A DNA stretch of 64,000 bases from NCBI GenBank assembly GCA_949286415.1, contig CASEBV010000023.1:1-64000 (forward strand). The letters are read 5' to 3'. The notes under the pieces are model-generated. The model was given only the letters and a program-made list of their open reading frames with translations, did no database searches and was not told the origin of the DNA. Positions 7,820 through 17,704 of this stretch are shown here, piece after piece. The stretch's first letter is position 1, and the number at the start of each line of letters is the position of its first letter. The DNA is from an uncultured Bacteroidales bacterium (GTDB taxonomy: Bacteria; Bacteroidota; Bacteroidia; Bacteroidales; UBA932). The translations under genes were made by a program, and so were the position numbers.

Positions 7820-9355
7820 TCAGACAAGGTCAGCACACCGGATACCGTCAAGGGCGGACGAGACTATACCTCCTGAATATCCGGCCCCTTCTCCGCAAGG
7901 GTACAGCCCCTTTATCCGGATATGTTCAAGCGTATCGGGATCACGAGGAATCCTCACTGGAGAAGAAGTCCGGGACTCTACGCCCAGCAGAAGCGCCTCA
8001 TTGGTATAATATCCTTTCATTTTTCTGCCTCCAATTTCCGGAAAGGCATATTTGAGTCGCAGAGAGACATTCCCGGGGAGAAGCTCATGCAATGGGGCAG
8101 GCACCGCACCCGGATGATAGGATGTGGCCGGCAGTGAGGAGGACTCCACACGGCGGCAGAAATCCATCATCCTCTGGGCAGGAGCCTTTATAGAACCCGA
8201 GAAGTCATACATTCTCTTCTCCACATCCATCTGGAAACGCAGCAGGGAAAGGGGGCCATACTTCGCATACTCAGGCACATCCTCCGGCTCGACCGACACC
8301 ACGACTCCGGCATTGGCCCATCTTGAGTTGCGCGCAGAATTGGACATGCCGTTCAGGACCGTCTCCCCCGGGCCGGTTGCAGACGGCACAAGAATGCCTC
8401 CCGGACACATGCAGAACGAGAAGACTCCCCGTCCCTCTATCTGTGTCACGAATGAATATTCCGCCGCAGGCATGTACGGCTGATATTTGCCGTGGTATTG
8501 GATTCTGTTGATCAGAGACTGCGGATGTTCGGCGCGGACACCGAGGGCAAACCCCTTGGCCTGAAGTTCCCATCCCTTTTCAGCAAAAAGTTCATAAATA
8601 TCCCGGGCAGAATGTCCTGTGGCAAGAATCACTTTTCTGGCAGAATACACGGTATCGGATACAGCAGAAGCGACAACATCGAAGCCTCCGCCTTCCCTCT
8701 TGCGTATATCGGTCACCCTTGTCCCGAAATGATATTCGCCTCCGTGAGAAACGATGCATTTGCGGATATTCTCAACTATTGCAGGAAGCCTGTCGCTTCC
8801 TATGTGCGGGTGCGCATCTGTCAGAATCGAGGAATCGGCCCCGAAAGCCACAAGCTGATGCAGCACCTCCCTGATGTCCCCGCGCTTTGAGGAACGCGTA
8901 AACAGTTTGCCGTCGGAAAATGTTCCGGCTCCTCCCTCTCCGAAACAATAGTTGGAGTCCGGATTGACTGTTCCCTCCCTTGAAAGCCTCGCCATATCCG
9001 CTTTCCTTGCATGTACATCCTTGCCGCGCTCAAGAATTACCGGCCTGATGCCCCTCATGAGAAGATGCAGGGCGGCAAACATCCCGGCCGGACCGGCTCC
9101 TATTATGATCACTGGCTCTGCAGAAGACACATCCCGGTATTCCGGCAATGAATACAATGGAATTTCCTCCCCGGACCGGTATGCCTCCACTCTGTACCTG
9201 TAAAGTATTTCGCCTCTCGCATCCACCGACCGGCGGACAATCCTCCATCCCGACACGGCTTTCTGTGCCACGCCCATAGCTCTCGCTGCTGCAGAGGTTA
9301 TCTGCTCCGCTGACGGCTCCTGCCCTATAGAACACGCTATTTCTATCTCCTTCAT
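7820..9355 (-). CDS. FAD-dependent oxidoreductase (COG2509 type)
   Basis: 511 residues. N-terminal ~80-residue accessory domain (MKEIEIACSIGQEPSAEQ...), then a Rossmann FAD-binding motif VIIIGAGPAGMFAAL with the downstream ERG (VILERGKDVHARK). A glycine-rich YCFGEGGAGTFSDGKL and the VILATGHSARDIYEL second dinucleotide motif identify the uncharacterised FAD-dependent dehydrogenase family COG2509. The C-terminus (GLYPCGEGAGYSGGIVSSALDG) is the usual FAD-contacting motif. No membrane segment, so cytosolic. Its substrate is unknown in the family. It lies 44 bases downstream of tsaD on the same strand and may be co-transcribed with it. Confidence 0.88.
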   Translation of the reverse strand: MKEIEIACSIGQEPSAEQITSAAARAMGVAQKAVSGWRIVRRSVDARGEILYRYRVEAYRSGEEIPLYSLPEYRDVSSAEPVIIIGAGPAGMFAALHLLMRGIRPVILERGKDVHARKADMARLSREGTVNPDSNYCFGEGGAGTFSDGKLFTRSSKRGDIREVLHQLVAFGADSSILTDAHPHIGSDRLPAIVENIRKCIVSHGGEYHFGTRVTDIRKREGGGFDVVASAVSDTVYSARKVILATGHSARDIYELFAEKGWELQAKGFALGVRAEHPQSLINRIQYHGKYQPYMPAAEYSFVTQIEGRGVFSFCMCPGGILVPSATGPGETVLNGMSNSARNSRWANAGVVVSVEPEDVPEYAKYGPLSLLRFQMDVEKRMYDFSGSIKAPAQRMMDFCRRVESSSLPATSYHPGAVPAPLHELLPGNVSLRLKYAFPEIGGRKMKGYYTNEALLLGVESRTSSPVRIPRDPDTLEHIRIKGLYPCGEGAGYSGGIVSSALDGIRCADLV

Positions 9356-9399
9356 GCCTTTTGTTTCCGGCTCTTATTTTGTTCCGGCCCTTATTGATA

Positions 9400-10428
9400 T
9401 CAGATCTTGTGAAAATCAGCCATCCTTGACACCGGAGCAACATCAAGGGAAGTCCTTTCCCCGTTCAGATAATGGAAATATCCGGCGATGGCAATCATGG
9501 CAGCATTGTCAGTAGTGAACTTGAATTCAGGAAGGTATGTATTCCATCCCCTCTTCTTTCCCTCTTCAGTGACAGCATTCCTGAGACCGCTGTTGGCCGA
9601 CACGCCTCCACCGATGGCAATTTCCCGGATTCCGGTCATCTTCGCCGCCTTGATGAGCTTGTCCATCAGGATTTCAATCAATGCATTCTGAAAACTTGCG
9701 CAGATGTCCTCCTTGTTTTTCTCCATGAAGTCCGGATCAAGGGCCATCTGGTCCCGCACAAAATACAGCAGGGAGGTCTTGATGCCGCTGAAGCTGTAGT
9801 CCAGCCCGGGGACATGAGGTTTGGCGAAGCGGAACCTGTGCGGATCCCCGGCTTTTGCAAGCCTGTCGACAACAGGTCCGCCGGGATAGCCGAGCCCCAT
9901 CATCTTGGAACATTTGTCAAAAGCCTCCCCGACGGCATCGTCTATGGTCTGTCCGAGGATTTCGAAATCAAGCGGGCTGTTGACCTTGACTATCTGGGAA
10001 TTGCCTCCCGAAACCAGCAGGCACAGATAAGGGAATGACGGATGAATATTCTCCTTGTCGTACTGTTTGATGAACGACGCAAGTATATGCCCCTGAAGAT
10101 GATTCACCTCAATCAGCGGCTTGTCAAGCGATATTGCAAGCGCCTTGGCGAAAGAAGTACCCACAAGAAGCGAACCGAGAAGCCCCGGCCCCCGTGTAAA
10201 GGCTATCGCCGTAATGTCAGAAGCGCTGATGCCGGCACGGTCTATGGCCTGGCTTACGACCGGCACGATGTTGAGCTGATGCGCCCTTGAGGCCAGCTCT
10301 GGAATCACGCCGCCGTACGCTTTGTGCACATCCTGGCTTGCCAGCACATTCGACAGAAGATATCCGTCCCTGATGACGGCGGCAGAAGTGTCGTCGCATG
10401 AGGATTCTATACCGAGAATTATATCCAT
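9400..10428 (-). CDS. tsaD: tRNA N6-adenosine threonylcarbamoyltransferase TsaD
   Basis: 342 residues, full family length. Transfers threonylcarbamoyl to A37 of ANN-decoding tRNAs (t6A) together with TsaB/TsaE, which are not in this window. Motifs: ILGIESSCDDTSAAV at the N-terminus, GGVIPELASRAHQ, the metal-binding H-x-x-x-H in NHLQGHILAS, and LLVSGGNSQIV. The C-terminal IAIGGGVSANSGLR and FTTDNAAMIA are intact. It is divergent from the tamB-like gene. Functionally linked to mtaB at 16.4 kb, which modifies t6A further. Confidence 0.97.
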   Translation of the reverse strand: MDIILGIESSCDDTSAAVIRDGYLLSNVLASQDVHKAYGGVIPELASRAHQLNIVPVVSQAIDRAGISASDITAIAFTRGPGLLGSLLVGTSFAKALAISLDKPLIEVNHLQGHILASFIKQYDKENIHPSFPYLCLLVSGGNSQIVKVNSPLDFEILGQTIDDAVGEAFDKCSKMMGLGYPGGPVVDRLAKAGDPHRFRFAKPHVPGLDYSFSGIKTSLLYFVRDQMALDPDFMEKNKEDICASFQNALIEILMDKLIKAAKMTGIREIAIGGGVSANSGLRNAVTEEGKKRGWNTYLPEFKFTTDNAAMIAIAGYFHYLNGERTSLDVAPVSRMADFHKI

Positions 10429-10441
10429 AAAATCAAATTAT

Positions 10442-10449
10442 CAAAACTA
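10442..10449 (-). promoter_or_regulatory. Possible tsaD promoter -7 box
   Basis: On the minus strand TAGTTTTG (plus strand CAAAACTA) fits TAnnTTTG and is 13 bases upstream of the tsaD ATG. No -33 TTTG at the right distance, so support is partial. Confidence 0.4.
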
Positions 10450-10479
10450 CCGCAGCGGCAAAAATACGACTTTTTTTAT

Positions 10480-10487
10480 TAATTTTG
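10480..10487 (+). promoter_or_regulatory. Probable promoter -7 box for the tamB-like operon
   Basis: TAATTTTG(C) fits TAnnTTTG. It sits only 10 bases before the earliest possible start (TTG at 10498), which argues for translation starting further in, for instance TTG at 10549. No TTTG at -33. Confidence 0.5.
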
Positions 10488-10497
10488 CTTGTTTTAA

Positions 10498-13400
10498 TTG
10501 ATTCACACAATTCTGTCAACTGATACTGGAGATACGGTAAAGAAGGTATTGAAAATATTGTGGCTGGTTGCGGTAGCACTGACAGCCCTGATACTTGCAG
10601 GGATTCTTGGAATACAGACTCCCCAGGTACAGACATACCTTTCGCGCAGAATCATAGAAAACATTTCATCAAAAATAGACGCAGACATCAGGTTTGACAA
10701 GATTCACATCAAGCCGTTCAATGCATTGGTGCTGAAGAATGTCGCCATAATAGACAGAAAGCCATGCAATGAAGAGGCTGCAGACACTCTCTTCGCTGCG
10801 GAATATGTCATCGCCCGGTTCACCCTCAAGGGACTCGGCAGACAGGAAGGCCTGCACATAGGAAGGACATATCTGAGGAACGCCGAGATGAACCTTGTGA
10901 TAGAAGACGGCGGGACAAGCCTGCAGAGGATGTTCGGGATAGAGAAGAAACAGGAAAAGAAGCCTCAGGACAAGAACATTTTCGACATACGCAGGGTGGA
11001 TATAGACGGGATGACTTTCCGCATGCAGAATTTCAGGAAAGAACACAAGGAAAAACCGGCAGGATGCATAGACTGGAGTGACCTTGAAGTCTCCGACATC
11101 AACCTGGGGGCAAGGCATCTGAAATTCAGCAAGGGAATAATGTCAGGCAGCGTGGATTATCTGTCATTCAGAGAAAAAAGCGGCTATGTATGCAATTCCA
11201 TTTCCGGCAAGGCAAGAGTCGGCCGCGGACAGGCCAGGATTGAAAAAATAAAAATAAATGACCCCTGGTCAGATGTTGCGCTTGAGTCATTCATAATGTC
11301 TTACGGCAGTTCAGCGGACTTCAGGGAATTTGTGGAAAAAGTCAGGCTTGACGCAAGCATTTCCGGCAGCAGACTCGACATGCAGACCCTGTCATATTTT
11401 GTTCCCGGACTTGCGGACAATACATTCGCCGCCGACATCAGCGGCAATGTCTCCGGTACAGTCAGCAGCCTGGCTCTCGGGAATCTCAGGATTGACGGGG
11501 GAGATGACAATGTATCCGGAGTATTTGACGGCCGGATCACAGGACTTCCGGACACGCAGAAAATGTACCTTGACCTGAAAATCGCAGGCCTCGGATTCGG
11601 CTCCCGCGGGCTGCAGAATTTCATCGGAGAGTGGAACAAGGGGAAAGCTCCGGCCATAGAAAAATACGGAAGAGGAGAAACTTTCATCCTTGACGGACAT
11701 GCCAGAGGCACACTGAACAGGCTCGCCCTCACCGCAGGCATCCGCTCCGGACTCGGAAGAATATATGCCGACCTGGACATGACCGGGCTCATATCCGGGA
11801 ACAAGTCAATCAAAATCGGCGGAAGCGTAACGACAGATGACTTTGACATCGGGAAAGCCACAGGCTCAGACATCATCCGGCAATGCTCCATGAAAGCGAG
11901 GCTCAATGCAGATCTCGGCAACAGGGGCGGCAGCCCAGAGCTGAGGATAGATTCGCTCATGGTCAGCAGACTCAATTTCAAAGGCTATGACTACAGCGGG
12001 ATAGCCGCTGCAGGTACTGTTGCCAGGGAGACATTCGACGGCAAGATCATCTGCAGCGACCCGAACCTTAACTTCATGTTCCAGGGATTGTTCAATCTGT
12101 CAAGAAAGACAAACAATGCCCTTTACAAATTCTACCTGAATGTCGGCTACGCAGACCTCAACGCAATGAATATAGACAGGCGGGGCATATCACGAGTCAG
12201 GTTCAGCACGACAGCGAATTTCAATCTCATAAAGAACAGAGGTGACATCATCGGGGACATTGACATTGCAGATCTGGTACTTGAGAACAGAATGGGCTCC
12301 CATGACATAGGAGACATTGCAATAAATTCATATTCAGGGAATGACATAAACAGAATGTCGTTCTCATCAAAATTCGCAGAAGGCAGTTTCGCAGGAACCG
12401 CATCAATAGCAAAATTCATAAGGGACTTCCAGTCCGTCACCCTGAAGAAAGAGCTTCCTGCAATGTTCAGAGACACAGTCAGGACATGGGACAAAGACAG
12501 ATACAGGATTTCTGTCAAGACATTCGACACAATGGACCTGATGTCATTCATCGCCCCCGGGGTATATATTGCCGACAGCACATCCCTGAATGCAAGAATT
12601 GACTCCTCCGGCATCTTCAACGCCAGTATCGTCTCACAAAGACTTGCATTCAAGGAACAGTACATCAAGGACCTGACCCTTACCGCCGACAATTCGGACG
12701 GAAGCCTCAAAGGCAAAATCAACAGCGGGAGCATCCGGCTTGCAACTCTGATGCTCAACAACAGTCTTATGGAATTTTTTGCCGACGAGAATCATATAGG
12801 AGTCGGACTTTCCTACGACAACCGCAGCACACTGACCAACAGAGGAGAATTTTTCGCACTTGGAAATGTGACAAGAGACAAGGACGGAGAAATGGGACTC
12901 GAGGCAAGTATCCTCCCGACAAGCATTTATCTGAATGACAGGGAATGGAACATCCGGCCTTCGAAATTCAAAGTGAAGGGCAAGGATGTCGACGTGGATA
13001 TCATCGAGTTCACAAGCGGCGACCAGACAATCCGGGTCACCGGCGGCACTTCCGAGAATACGGAGGACAGACTGACCGTAGCCCTGGACAGATTTGACAT
13101 ATCCATAGTGAATCCTCTTCTGAAAAAAGACCTCGGCATCAGCGGGGCAGTGACAGGGCAGGCGGAAATCACCACCCCGTACAGGAAACTCGGCCTCAGC
13201 ATGAATTTCCTTTGTGACTCAGCTTCTGCAGCAGGTTCAGACATGGGGACAATAATGATGGAAGGCCGGCTCGGGGATTCCGGTGACGGGAAAAGACTCT
13301 TCCTTAATCTTACAAATGAGATATCAGGACAAAACACGATTGACATAAACGGCAATTATGCATTCAAAAGCCGGAAAGCGGACTTCAACATAGTCCTTGA

Positions 13401-15141
13401 CAGATTCGACATTTCATGCGCCTCCCCATTTGTGTCAGGCGTCATAAGCACACTGGACGGACATGTGTCAGGAAATTTCTCCGCAAAGGGACCTTTGGAC
13501 AGGCTCGCCGTCAGAAGCGAAGGCGCCGGCTTTGAAAATGCAGGACTGACAGTCGCATTCACAAATGTCAGATACCTTCTCAACGGAGGCTTCAGAATGG
13601 ACGAAACCGGAATATATTTCAACGATGTCAGCATAGAAGACGGGAAGAACGGACGCGGCATGCTTACAGGCAACATCAGCTACGACTGCTTCAAAGACAT
13701 AAGGTTCAACGCAAGGGCGAATGTCATGGATATCGAAGCCATCAACCTTACCGGAAATGAGTCCGAGTCATTCTACGGCAATGTTGCGGCCACCGGCTCC
13801 GTTGAGTTCTCCGGCCCTATGAAAGCCATTACGCTGACTGTAAATGCCGCGACATCCGGAAACGGGCAGTTCCATATACCTCTGTCATCCGGAGGAAATG
13901 CCACCGGAGGCAATCTTCTTACATACAGACAACCTGTGGTAATAAAGAAGACTGACCCGTATGAGGCGATGATTGCAAGAATCAAGGAACAGGAGACAAA
14001 AGAAAGCGACTTCAGGATGAAGCTACGCGTAGCCGCAAACCAAGGCACAGAGGCCTTCATTGAGATAGACAAGGCCACGGGCAATGTCCTGTCCGGCCGT
14101 GGAGACGGAGTGATTGAAATAGAACTCCAGCCAAAAAAGGACATATTCAACATCACCGGAGACTATACAATCGCATCCGGGAACTATAAATTCGTTGCCC
14201 TTGGTTTTGCCTCCAGAGACTTCTCCATACAGGAAGGAAGCACAGTGAAATTCAACGGTGACATCATGGACAGCATGCTGGACATAGACGCATCCTATAC
14301 GACCAAGGCATCCCTGTCCACCCTCATTGCAGACACTACATCCGTATCCAACCGCAGGACGGTCGAGTGCGGCATAACCATTTCAGACAAGATCAGCAAC
14401 CCGAGACTCGGGTTCTCGATTGTCGTGCCAGACCTTGATCCTACGGTACAGTCGCGGGTAGAAAGCGCCCTGAGCACGGAAGACAAAGTGCAGAAACAGT
14501 TCCTCTCGCTGATTATCTCGAACAGTTTCCTTCCTGACGAACAGTCCGGCATCGTCAACAACAGCTCCGTGCTGTATTCCAATGTCACCGACATCATGAC
14601 CAACCAGCTGAACAACATTTTCCAGAAACTGAATATTCCTCTTGACCTCGGACTGAACTATCAGCCGAATGAAAAAGGCAATGACATCTTTGATGTGGCC
14701 GTATCCACCCAGCTCTTCAACAACAGAGTGATAGTAAACGGAAACATAGGGAACAGGCAATACAATTCCGGGAACTCCGGCAGCGATGTAGTCGGCGACC
14801 TGGACATAGAAATCAAGCTCACAAGATCAGGTGCACTGAGGCTCAATCTGTTCTCACACTCTGCGGACGAATACACCAACTATCTTGACAATTCGCAGAG
14901 GAACGGAATAGGTATCGCCTGGCAGAAAGAATTTGACAGATTCGACACATTCATACGCAACATATTCAAGAAAAAGGAAGAAAGGGAAGAAGAGGAGCGG
15001 CAGGCCCTCATCCAGCGCCGCAACATGGACAGGAATGTGATAATTATCGGACCTGACGACAATTCAGCTGACAAGCCCCGCAAGCAGAAATGCATCAGGC
15101 GCAAAGAAAAAAGGAAGACCGATGGCAACACAGAAGAATGA
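10498..15141 (+). CDS. Translocation/assembly module TamB-like AsmA/DUF490 family protein
   Basis: About 1,530-1,547 residues. One N-terminal membrane anchor (ILWLVAVALTALILAGILG) is followed by a very long beta-rich periplasmic region and a C-terminal DUF490/TamB domain (~1200-1500, with GDYTIASGNYKF, LDIDASYTTKASL and the terminal LGLNYQPNE). TamB-like proteins span the periplasm as lipid-bridging beta-taco folds and take part in outer-membrane lipid transport and protein assembly. The frame has no in-frame ATG near the start: a stop at 10495-10497 is followed by TTG (10498), and another TTG lies at 10549 just before the anchor. The real start is therefore uncertain. The highly charged tail (KKKEEREEEERQ) extends past the TamB domain. 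Its end overlaps the next gene by 20 bases. Confidence 0.88.
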   Translation: MIHTILSTDTGDTVKKVLKILWLVAVALTALILAGILGIQTPQVQTYLSRRIIENISSKIDADIRFDKIHIKPFNALVLKNVAIIDRKPCNEEAADTLFAAEYVIARFTLKGLGRQEGLHIGRTYLRNAEMNLVIEDGGTSLQRMFGIEKKQEKKPQDKNIFDIRRVDIDGMTFRMQNFRKEHKEKPAGCIDWSDLEVSDINLGARHLKFSKGIMSGSVDYLSFREKSGYVCNSISGKARVGRGQARIEKIKINDPWSDVALESFIMSYGSSADFREFVEKVRLDASISGSRLDMQTLSYFVPGLADNTFAADISGNVSGTVSSLALGNLRIDGGDDNVSGVFDGRITGLPDTQKMYLDLKIAGLGFGSRGLQNFIGEWNKGKAPAIEKYGRGETFILDGHARGTLNRLALTAGIRSGLGRIYADLDMTGLISGNKSIKIGGSVTTDDFDIGKATGSDIIRQCSMKARLNADLGNRGGSPELRIDSLMVSRLNFKGYDYSGIAAAGTVARETFDGKIICSDPNLNFMFQGLFNLSRKTNNALYKFYLNVGYADLNAMNIDRRGISRVRFSTTANFNLIKNRGDIIGDIDIADLVLENRMGSHDIGDIAINSYSGNDINRMSFSSKFAEGSFAGTASIAKFIRDFQSVTLKKELPAMFRDTVRTWDKDRYRISVKTFDTMDLMSFIAPGVYIADSTSLNARIDSSGIFNASIVSQRLAFKEQYIKDLTLTADNSDGSLKGKINSGSIRLATLMLNNSLMEFFADENHIGVGLSYDNRSTLTNRGEFFALGNVTRDKDGEMGLEASILPTSIYLNDREWNIRPSKFKVKGKDVDVDIIEFTSGDQTIRVTGGTSENTEDRLTVALDRFDISIVNPLLKKDLGISGAVTGQAEITTPYRKLGLSMNFLCDSASAAGSDMGTIMMEGRLGDSGDGKRLFLNLTNEISGQNTIDINGNYAFKSRKADFNIVLDRFDISCASPFVSGVISTLDGHVSGNFSAKGPLDRLAVRSEGAGFENAGLTVAFTNVRYLLNGGFRMDETGIYFNDVSIEDGKNGRGMLTGNISYDCFKDIRFNARANVMDIEAINLTGNESESFYGNVAATGSVEFSGPMKAITLTVNAATSGNGQFHIPLSSGGNATGGNLLTYRQPVVIKKTDPYEAMIARIKEQETKESDFRMKLRVAANQGTEAFIEIDKATGNVLSGRGDGVIEIELQPKKDIFNITGDYTIASGNYKFVALGFASRDFSIQEGSTVKFNGDIMDSMLDIDASYTTKASLSTLIADTTSVSNRRTVECGITISDKISNPRLGFSIVVPDLDPTVQSRVESALSTEDKVQKQFLSLIISNSFLPDEQSGIVNNSSVLYSNVTDIMTNQLNNIFQKLNIPLDLGLNYQPNEKGNDIFDVAVSTQLFNNRVIVNGNIGNRQYNSGNSGSDVVGDLDIEIKLTRSGALRLNLFSHSADEYTNYLDNSQRNGIGIAWQKEFDRFDTFIRNIFKKKEEREEEERQALIQRRNMDRNVIIIGPDDNSADKPRKQKCIRRKEKRKTDGNTEE

Positions 15142-15913
15142 AATGGGAAACAGTCAGGACATGACGGAAAGAATGGTCATGACAGAAAGCACAACATGCC
15201 GAAAGGACGGCAGAGGCAACCTGTACCTTATACCCTCCCCACTCGGGGACAATGCCCCGCAGGAAGTCATTCCGGCTTCTGTACTGCAGATGCTTCCGCA
15301 TTTCACGACTTTTGTCGTAGAGGAAACGAGGACGGCAAGAAGATATCTGTCAAAGGCAGGACTGAAGGGGAAAATCCAGGACCTCCGGTTCTTTGAACTC
15401 AATGAACACACCGGACATGAGCAGATTGAAAGCTACATGGAGCTGTTCAATGACGGCAATGACGTGGCCCTCATCTCAGAAGCCGGACTCCCGGCAGTGG
15501 CAGACCCCGGCGCACAGCTCGTCGCCCTTGCCCACAGACATGGCATCAGGGTTATCCCGTCTGTCGGACCGTCCTCACTCATGCTTGCCCTCATGGCGTC
15601 GGGACTCAACGGACAGTCATTCGCATTCTGCGGATACCTTCCGGCAAAAAGCGAAGAAAGGAAGAGCAGACTCAAAGCCATAGAGAAACTGTCAGCCGCG
15701 GCGGACCAGTCACAGATATTCATCGAGACCCCGTACAGAAACGAACAGATGCTCTCTGACATACTTTCCGTGTGCCGGCCGGGGACAAGGCTCTGCATTG
15801 CTGCGGACATAACACTGCCTGATGAGTTCATCCGTACCAGGACAATCTCGGAGTGGAAAGAGGAAAAGACCGCAATAGGCAAACGGCCATGCGTCTTCAT
15901 ACTCCATGGCTGA
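15122..15913 (+). CDS. SAM-dependent methyltransferase, RsmI-related (tetrapyrrole methylase superfamily)
   Basis: Up to 263 residues. Homologous in layout to RsmI (16S rRNA 2'-O-methyltransferase): GNLYLIPSPLGD at the N-terminus, ALISEAGLPAVADPGAQLV (the RsmI signature) and VIPSVGPSSLMLALMASGLNGQSF. The variant features VVEETRTARRYL and PCVFILHG belong to a second Bacteroidota paralogue group distinct from RsmI itself, so the exact rRNA target is not certain. About 33 residues precede the first family motif, so one of the inner ATGs (15143, 15161, 15179) may be the true start. It overlaps the tamB-like gene and folB, forming a tight operon. Confidence 0.85.
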   Translation: MATQKNEMGNSQDMTERMVMTESTTCRKDGRGNLYLIPSPLGDNAPQEVIPASVLQMLPHFTTFVVEETRTARRYLSKAGLKGKIQDLRFFELNEHTGHEQIESYMELFNDGNDVALISEAGLPAVADPGAQLVALAHRHGIRVIPSVGPSSLMLALMASGLNGQSFAFCGYLPAKSEERKSRLKAIEKLSAAADQSQIFIETPYRNEQMLSDILSVCRPGTRLCIAADITLPDEFIRTRTISEWKEEKTAIGKRPCVFILHG

Positions 15914-16382
15914 CAAACAGCAAATCCACAAAAATGTTCATCTATCGGAAAAAATGGATTCAGACAAGCACAACGCAAACATCGGCAAGGAAATACAGCC
16001 AGGCATCCTCGAACTCGAAGGGATGGAATTTCATGTCTGCCACGGATGCCTTCCGCAAGAGAAGACAGTCCGGAATCTGTTCACCGTGGATTTCAGGGCA
16101 GAACTTGACATGACGGCAGCAGCAGAGAGCGACGACCTTCGGGATGCGCTTGACTATGGACTCGTGTATGATGTCATCAGAAAAGAAATGGAGATTCATT
16201 CCGACCTGCTTGAGCACCTGGCAGGGAGGATTGTCAGCGCCATTGCCGATGCATTCCCCCGGTTGGGAAACTTTTCAATACGGGTATCCAAGAGGAGGCC
16301 TCCGGTCAATGGAGTAGCGGCATGGTCAAGAGTGACGCTCTTCAATAAAAGCAATAGTGACGCTCTTCATAAAAATAAATGA
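15906..16382 (+). CDS. folB: Dihydroneopterin aldolase FolB
   Basis: 158 residues; the enzyme converts 7,8-dihydroneopterin to 6-hydroxymethyl-dihydropterin in folate synthesis. The FolB core spans about residues 33-148: MEFHVCHGCLPQEKTVRNLF with the conserved Glu, DDLRDALDYGLVYDVIRKEM (catalytic Tyr region), LLEHLAGRI, and SKRRPPV carrying the active-site Lys. The N-terminus is ~38 residues longer than usual; the ATG at 15906 overlaps the methyltransferase stop by 8 bases, so an inner start at MDSDK or MEFHV is possible. A 14-base direct repeat at the 3' end adds a short non-family tail. Confidence 0.92.
   Translation: MADKQQIHKNVHLSEKMDSDKHNANIGKEIQPGILELEGMEFHVCHGCLPQEKTVRNLFTVDFRAELDMTAAAESDDLRDALDYGLVYDVIRKEMEIHSDLLEHLAGRIVSAIADAFPRLGNFSIRVSKRRPPVNGVAAWSRVTLFNKSNSDALHKNK
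16331..16369 (+). repeat. 14-bp direct repeat at the folB 3' end
   Basis: AGTGACGCTCTTCA occurs at 16331-16344 and 16356-16369, spaced 25 bases apart. The second copy encodes the last residues of FolB, which are outside the conserved fold. It looks like a small local duplication. Confidence 0.75.
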
Positions 16383-17647
16383 CAATGAAGAAAAAGATGG
16401 CATTCGTTACCCTCGGCTGCAAACTGAACTATGCCGAGACTTCGACTTACGAGCGGGGACTGATCAGGGAAGGCATCGAAGTCGTCCCGTGGGAAGAAAA
16501 AGCCGACATATATCTGGTGAACACATGCACGGTGACCGAACATTCCGACAAAAAATGCCGTAACATCATACGGAAGCTGCACAGAGTGTCTCCGGAAGCC
16601 TCCATATTCGTCACCGGCTGCTACGCCCAGCTCAAGAAAGAGGAGATTCTCCGGATAGAAGGTGTGACGGCAGTATTCGGAGCCGACGAAAAGCCGCTTG
16701 TTGTGCCGTCAATATCCGCATTCCTCAAGCCGGCAGGCGACAAGGATGCCGTCAAATGCCGCAGGACGGATTTCCTTCCGGCATACTCGTCAGGGGAGAG
16801 GACACGGTCATTCCTGAAAGTCCAGGACGGATGCGACTATTTCTGCTCATACTGCACGGTGCCGTACGCCAGAGGCCGCAGCCGCAACATTCCGATCAGT
16901 GACATTGTCCGGCAGGCAGAAGAAATTGCCTCCGGAGGAATCAGGGAAATCGTGCTGACCGGAGTAAACACCGGGGATTTCGGGAAATCAACCGGAGAAA
17001 ATTTCCTTGACCTGCTCAAGGCCCTGAACGAAGTCAGAGGCATCGAAAGGTACAGGATATCTTCCATAGAACCGAACCTCCTGAAGGATGAAATTGTGGA
17101 CTGGATTGCAAGCGGGACAAAATTTCTCCCTCATTTCCACATCCCGCTCCAGTCCGGCTCCGACACAATCCTCAAGGCGATGGGAAGGAGATACGACACG
17201 GCATTCTTTGCCCGCAAGATAGATTATATCAGGCAGGCGATGGAACATCCCGGAGGTCCGAAAGTATTCTTCGGGATAGATGTCATCACGGGATTTCCCG
17301 GAGAGACCGACGCCCTTTTCAAGGAAACATATGATTTCCTGAAAGACACGGCAAGACCCGCATTCATCCACATTTTCCCGTACTCCCGGAGAGCAGGGAC
17401 ACCTGCAGCTGCCCGCAGGGACCAGGTGCAGGATTCAGTCAAGACGGACAGAGTGAAAATACTTGAGGAGCTGAGCAGTGAACTCCATGCAGAATTTATG
17501 GAAGCCAACAGAGGAGTCCGCGAAAATGTCCTGTTCGAGAGCACTGACAAAAACGGAATCATGTCCGGATATACAGGCAACTATATCCGCATTGAACGGC
17601 CATACGACCCGGAACTGGTCGGGAAGACCGTCCCGGTGACAATCTGA
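16379..17647 (+). CDS. mtaB: tRNA (N6-threonylcarbamoyladenosine37-C2)-methylthiotransferase MtaB
   Basis: 422 residues. Radical-SAM methylthiotransferase converting t6A37 to ms2t6A37. N-terminal UPF0004 domain with three cluster cysteines (LGCKLNYAET, VNTCTV, VTGCYAQ); radical-SAM CxxxCxxC in DGCDYFCSYCTVPYARG; C-terminal TRAM domain (~360-422). The MtaB rather than MiaB/RimO assignment follows from GCKLN and PYARG-R-SRN. The start codon overlaps the folB stop (ATGA). Together with tsaD in the same region it covers two successive steps of A37 modification. Confidence 0.95.
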   Translation: MTMKKKMAFVTLGCKLNYAETSTYERGLIREGIEVVPWEEKADIYLVNTCTVTEHSDKKCRNIIRKLHRVSPEASIFVTGCYAQLKKEEILRIEGVTAVFGADEKPLVVPSISAFLKPAGDKDAVKCRRTDFLPAYSSGERTRSFLKVQDGCDYFCSYCTVPYARGRSRNIPISDIVRQAEEIASGGIREIVLTGVNTGDFGKSTGENFLDLLKALNEVRGIERYRISSIEPNLLKDEIVDWIASGTKFLPHFHIPLQSGSDTILKAMGRRYDTAFFARKIDYIRQAMEHPGGPKVFFGIDVITGFPGETDALFKETYDFLKDTARPAFIHIFPYSRRAGTPAAARRDQVQDSVKTDRVKILEELSSELHAEFMEANRGVRENVLFESTDKNGIMSGYTGNYIRIERPYDPELVGKTVPVTI

Positions 17648-17704
17648 GTCCCGGCGCAGATCATCGGAAAGGAAGATATACCATCATAAGGATTTGACTG
17701 AAGC

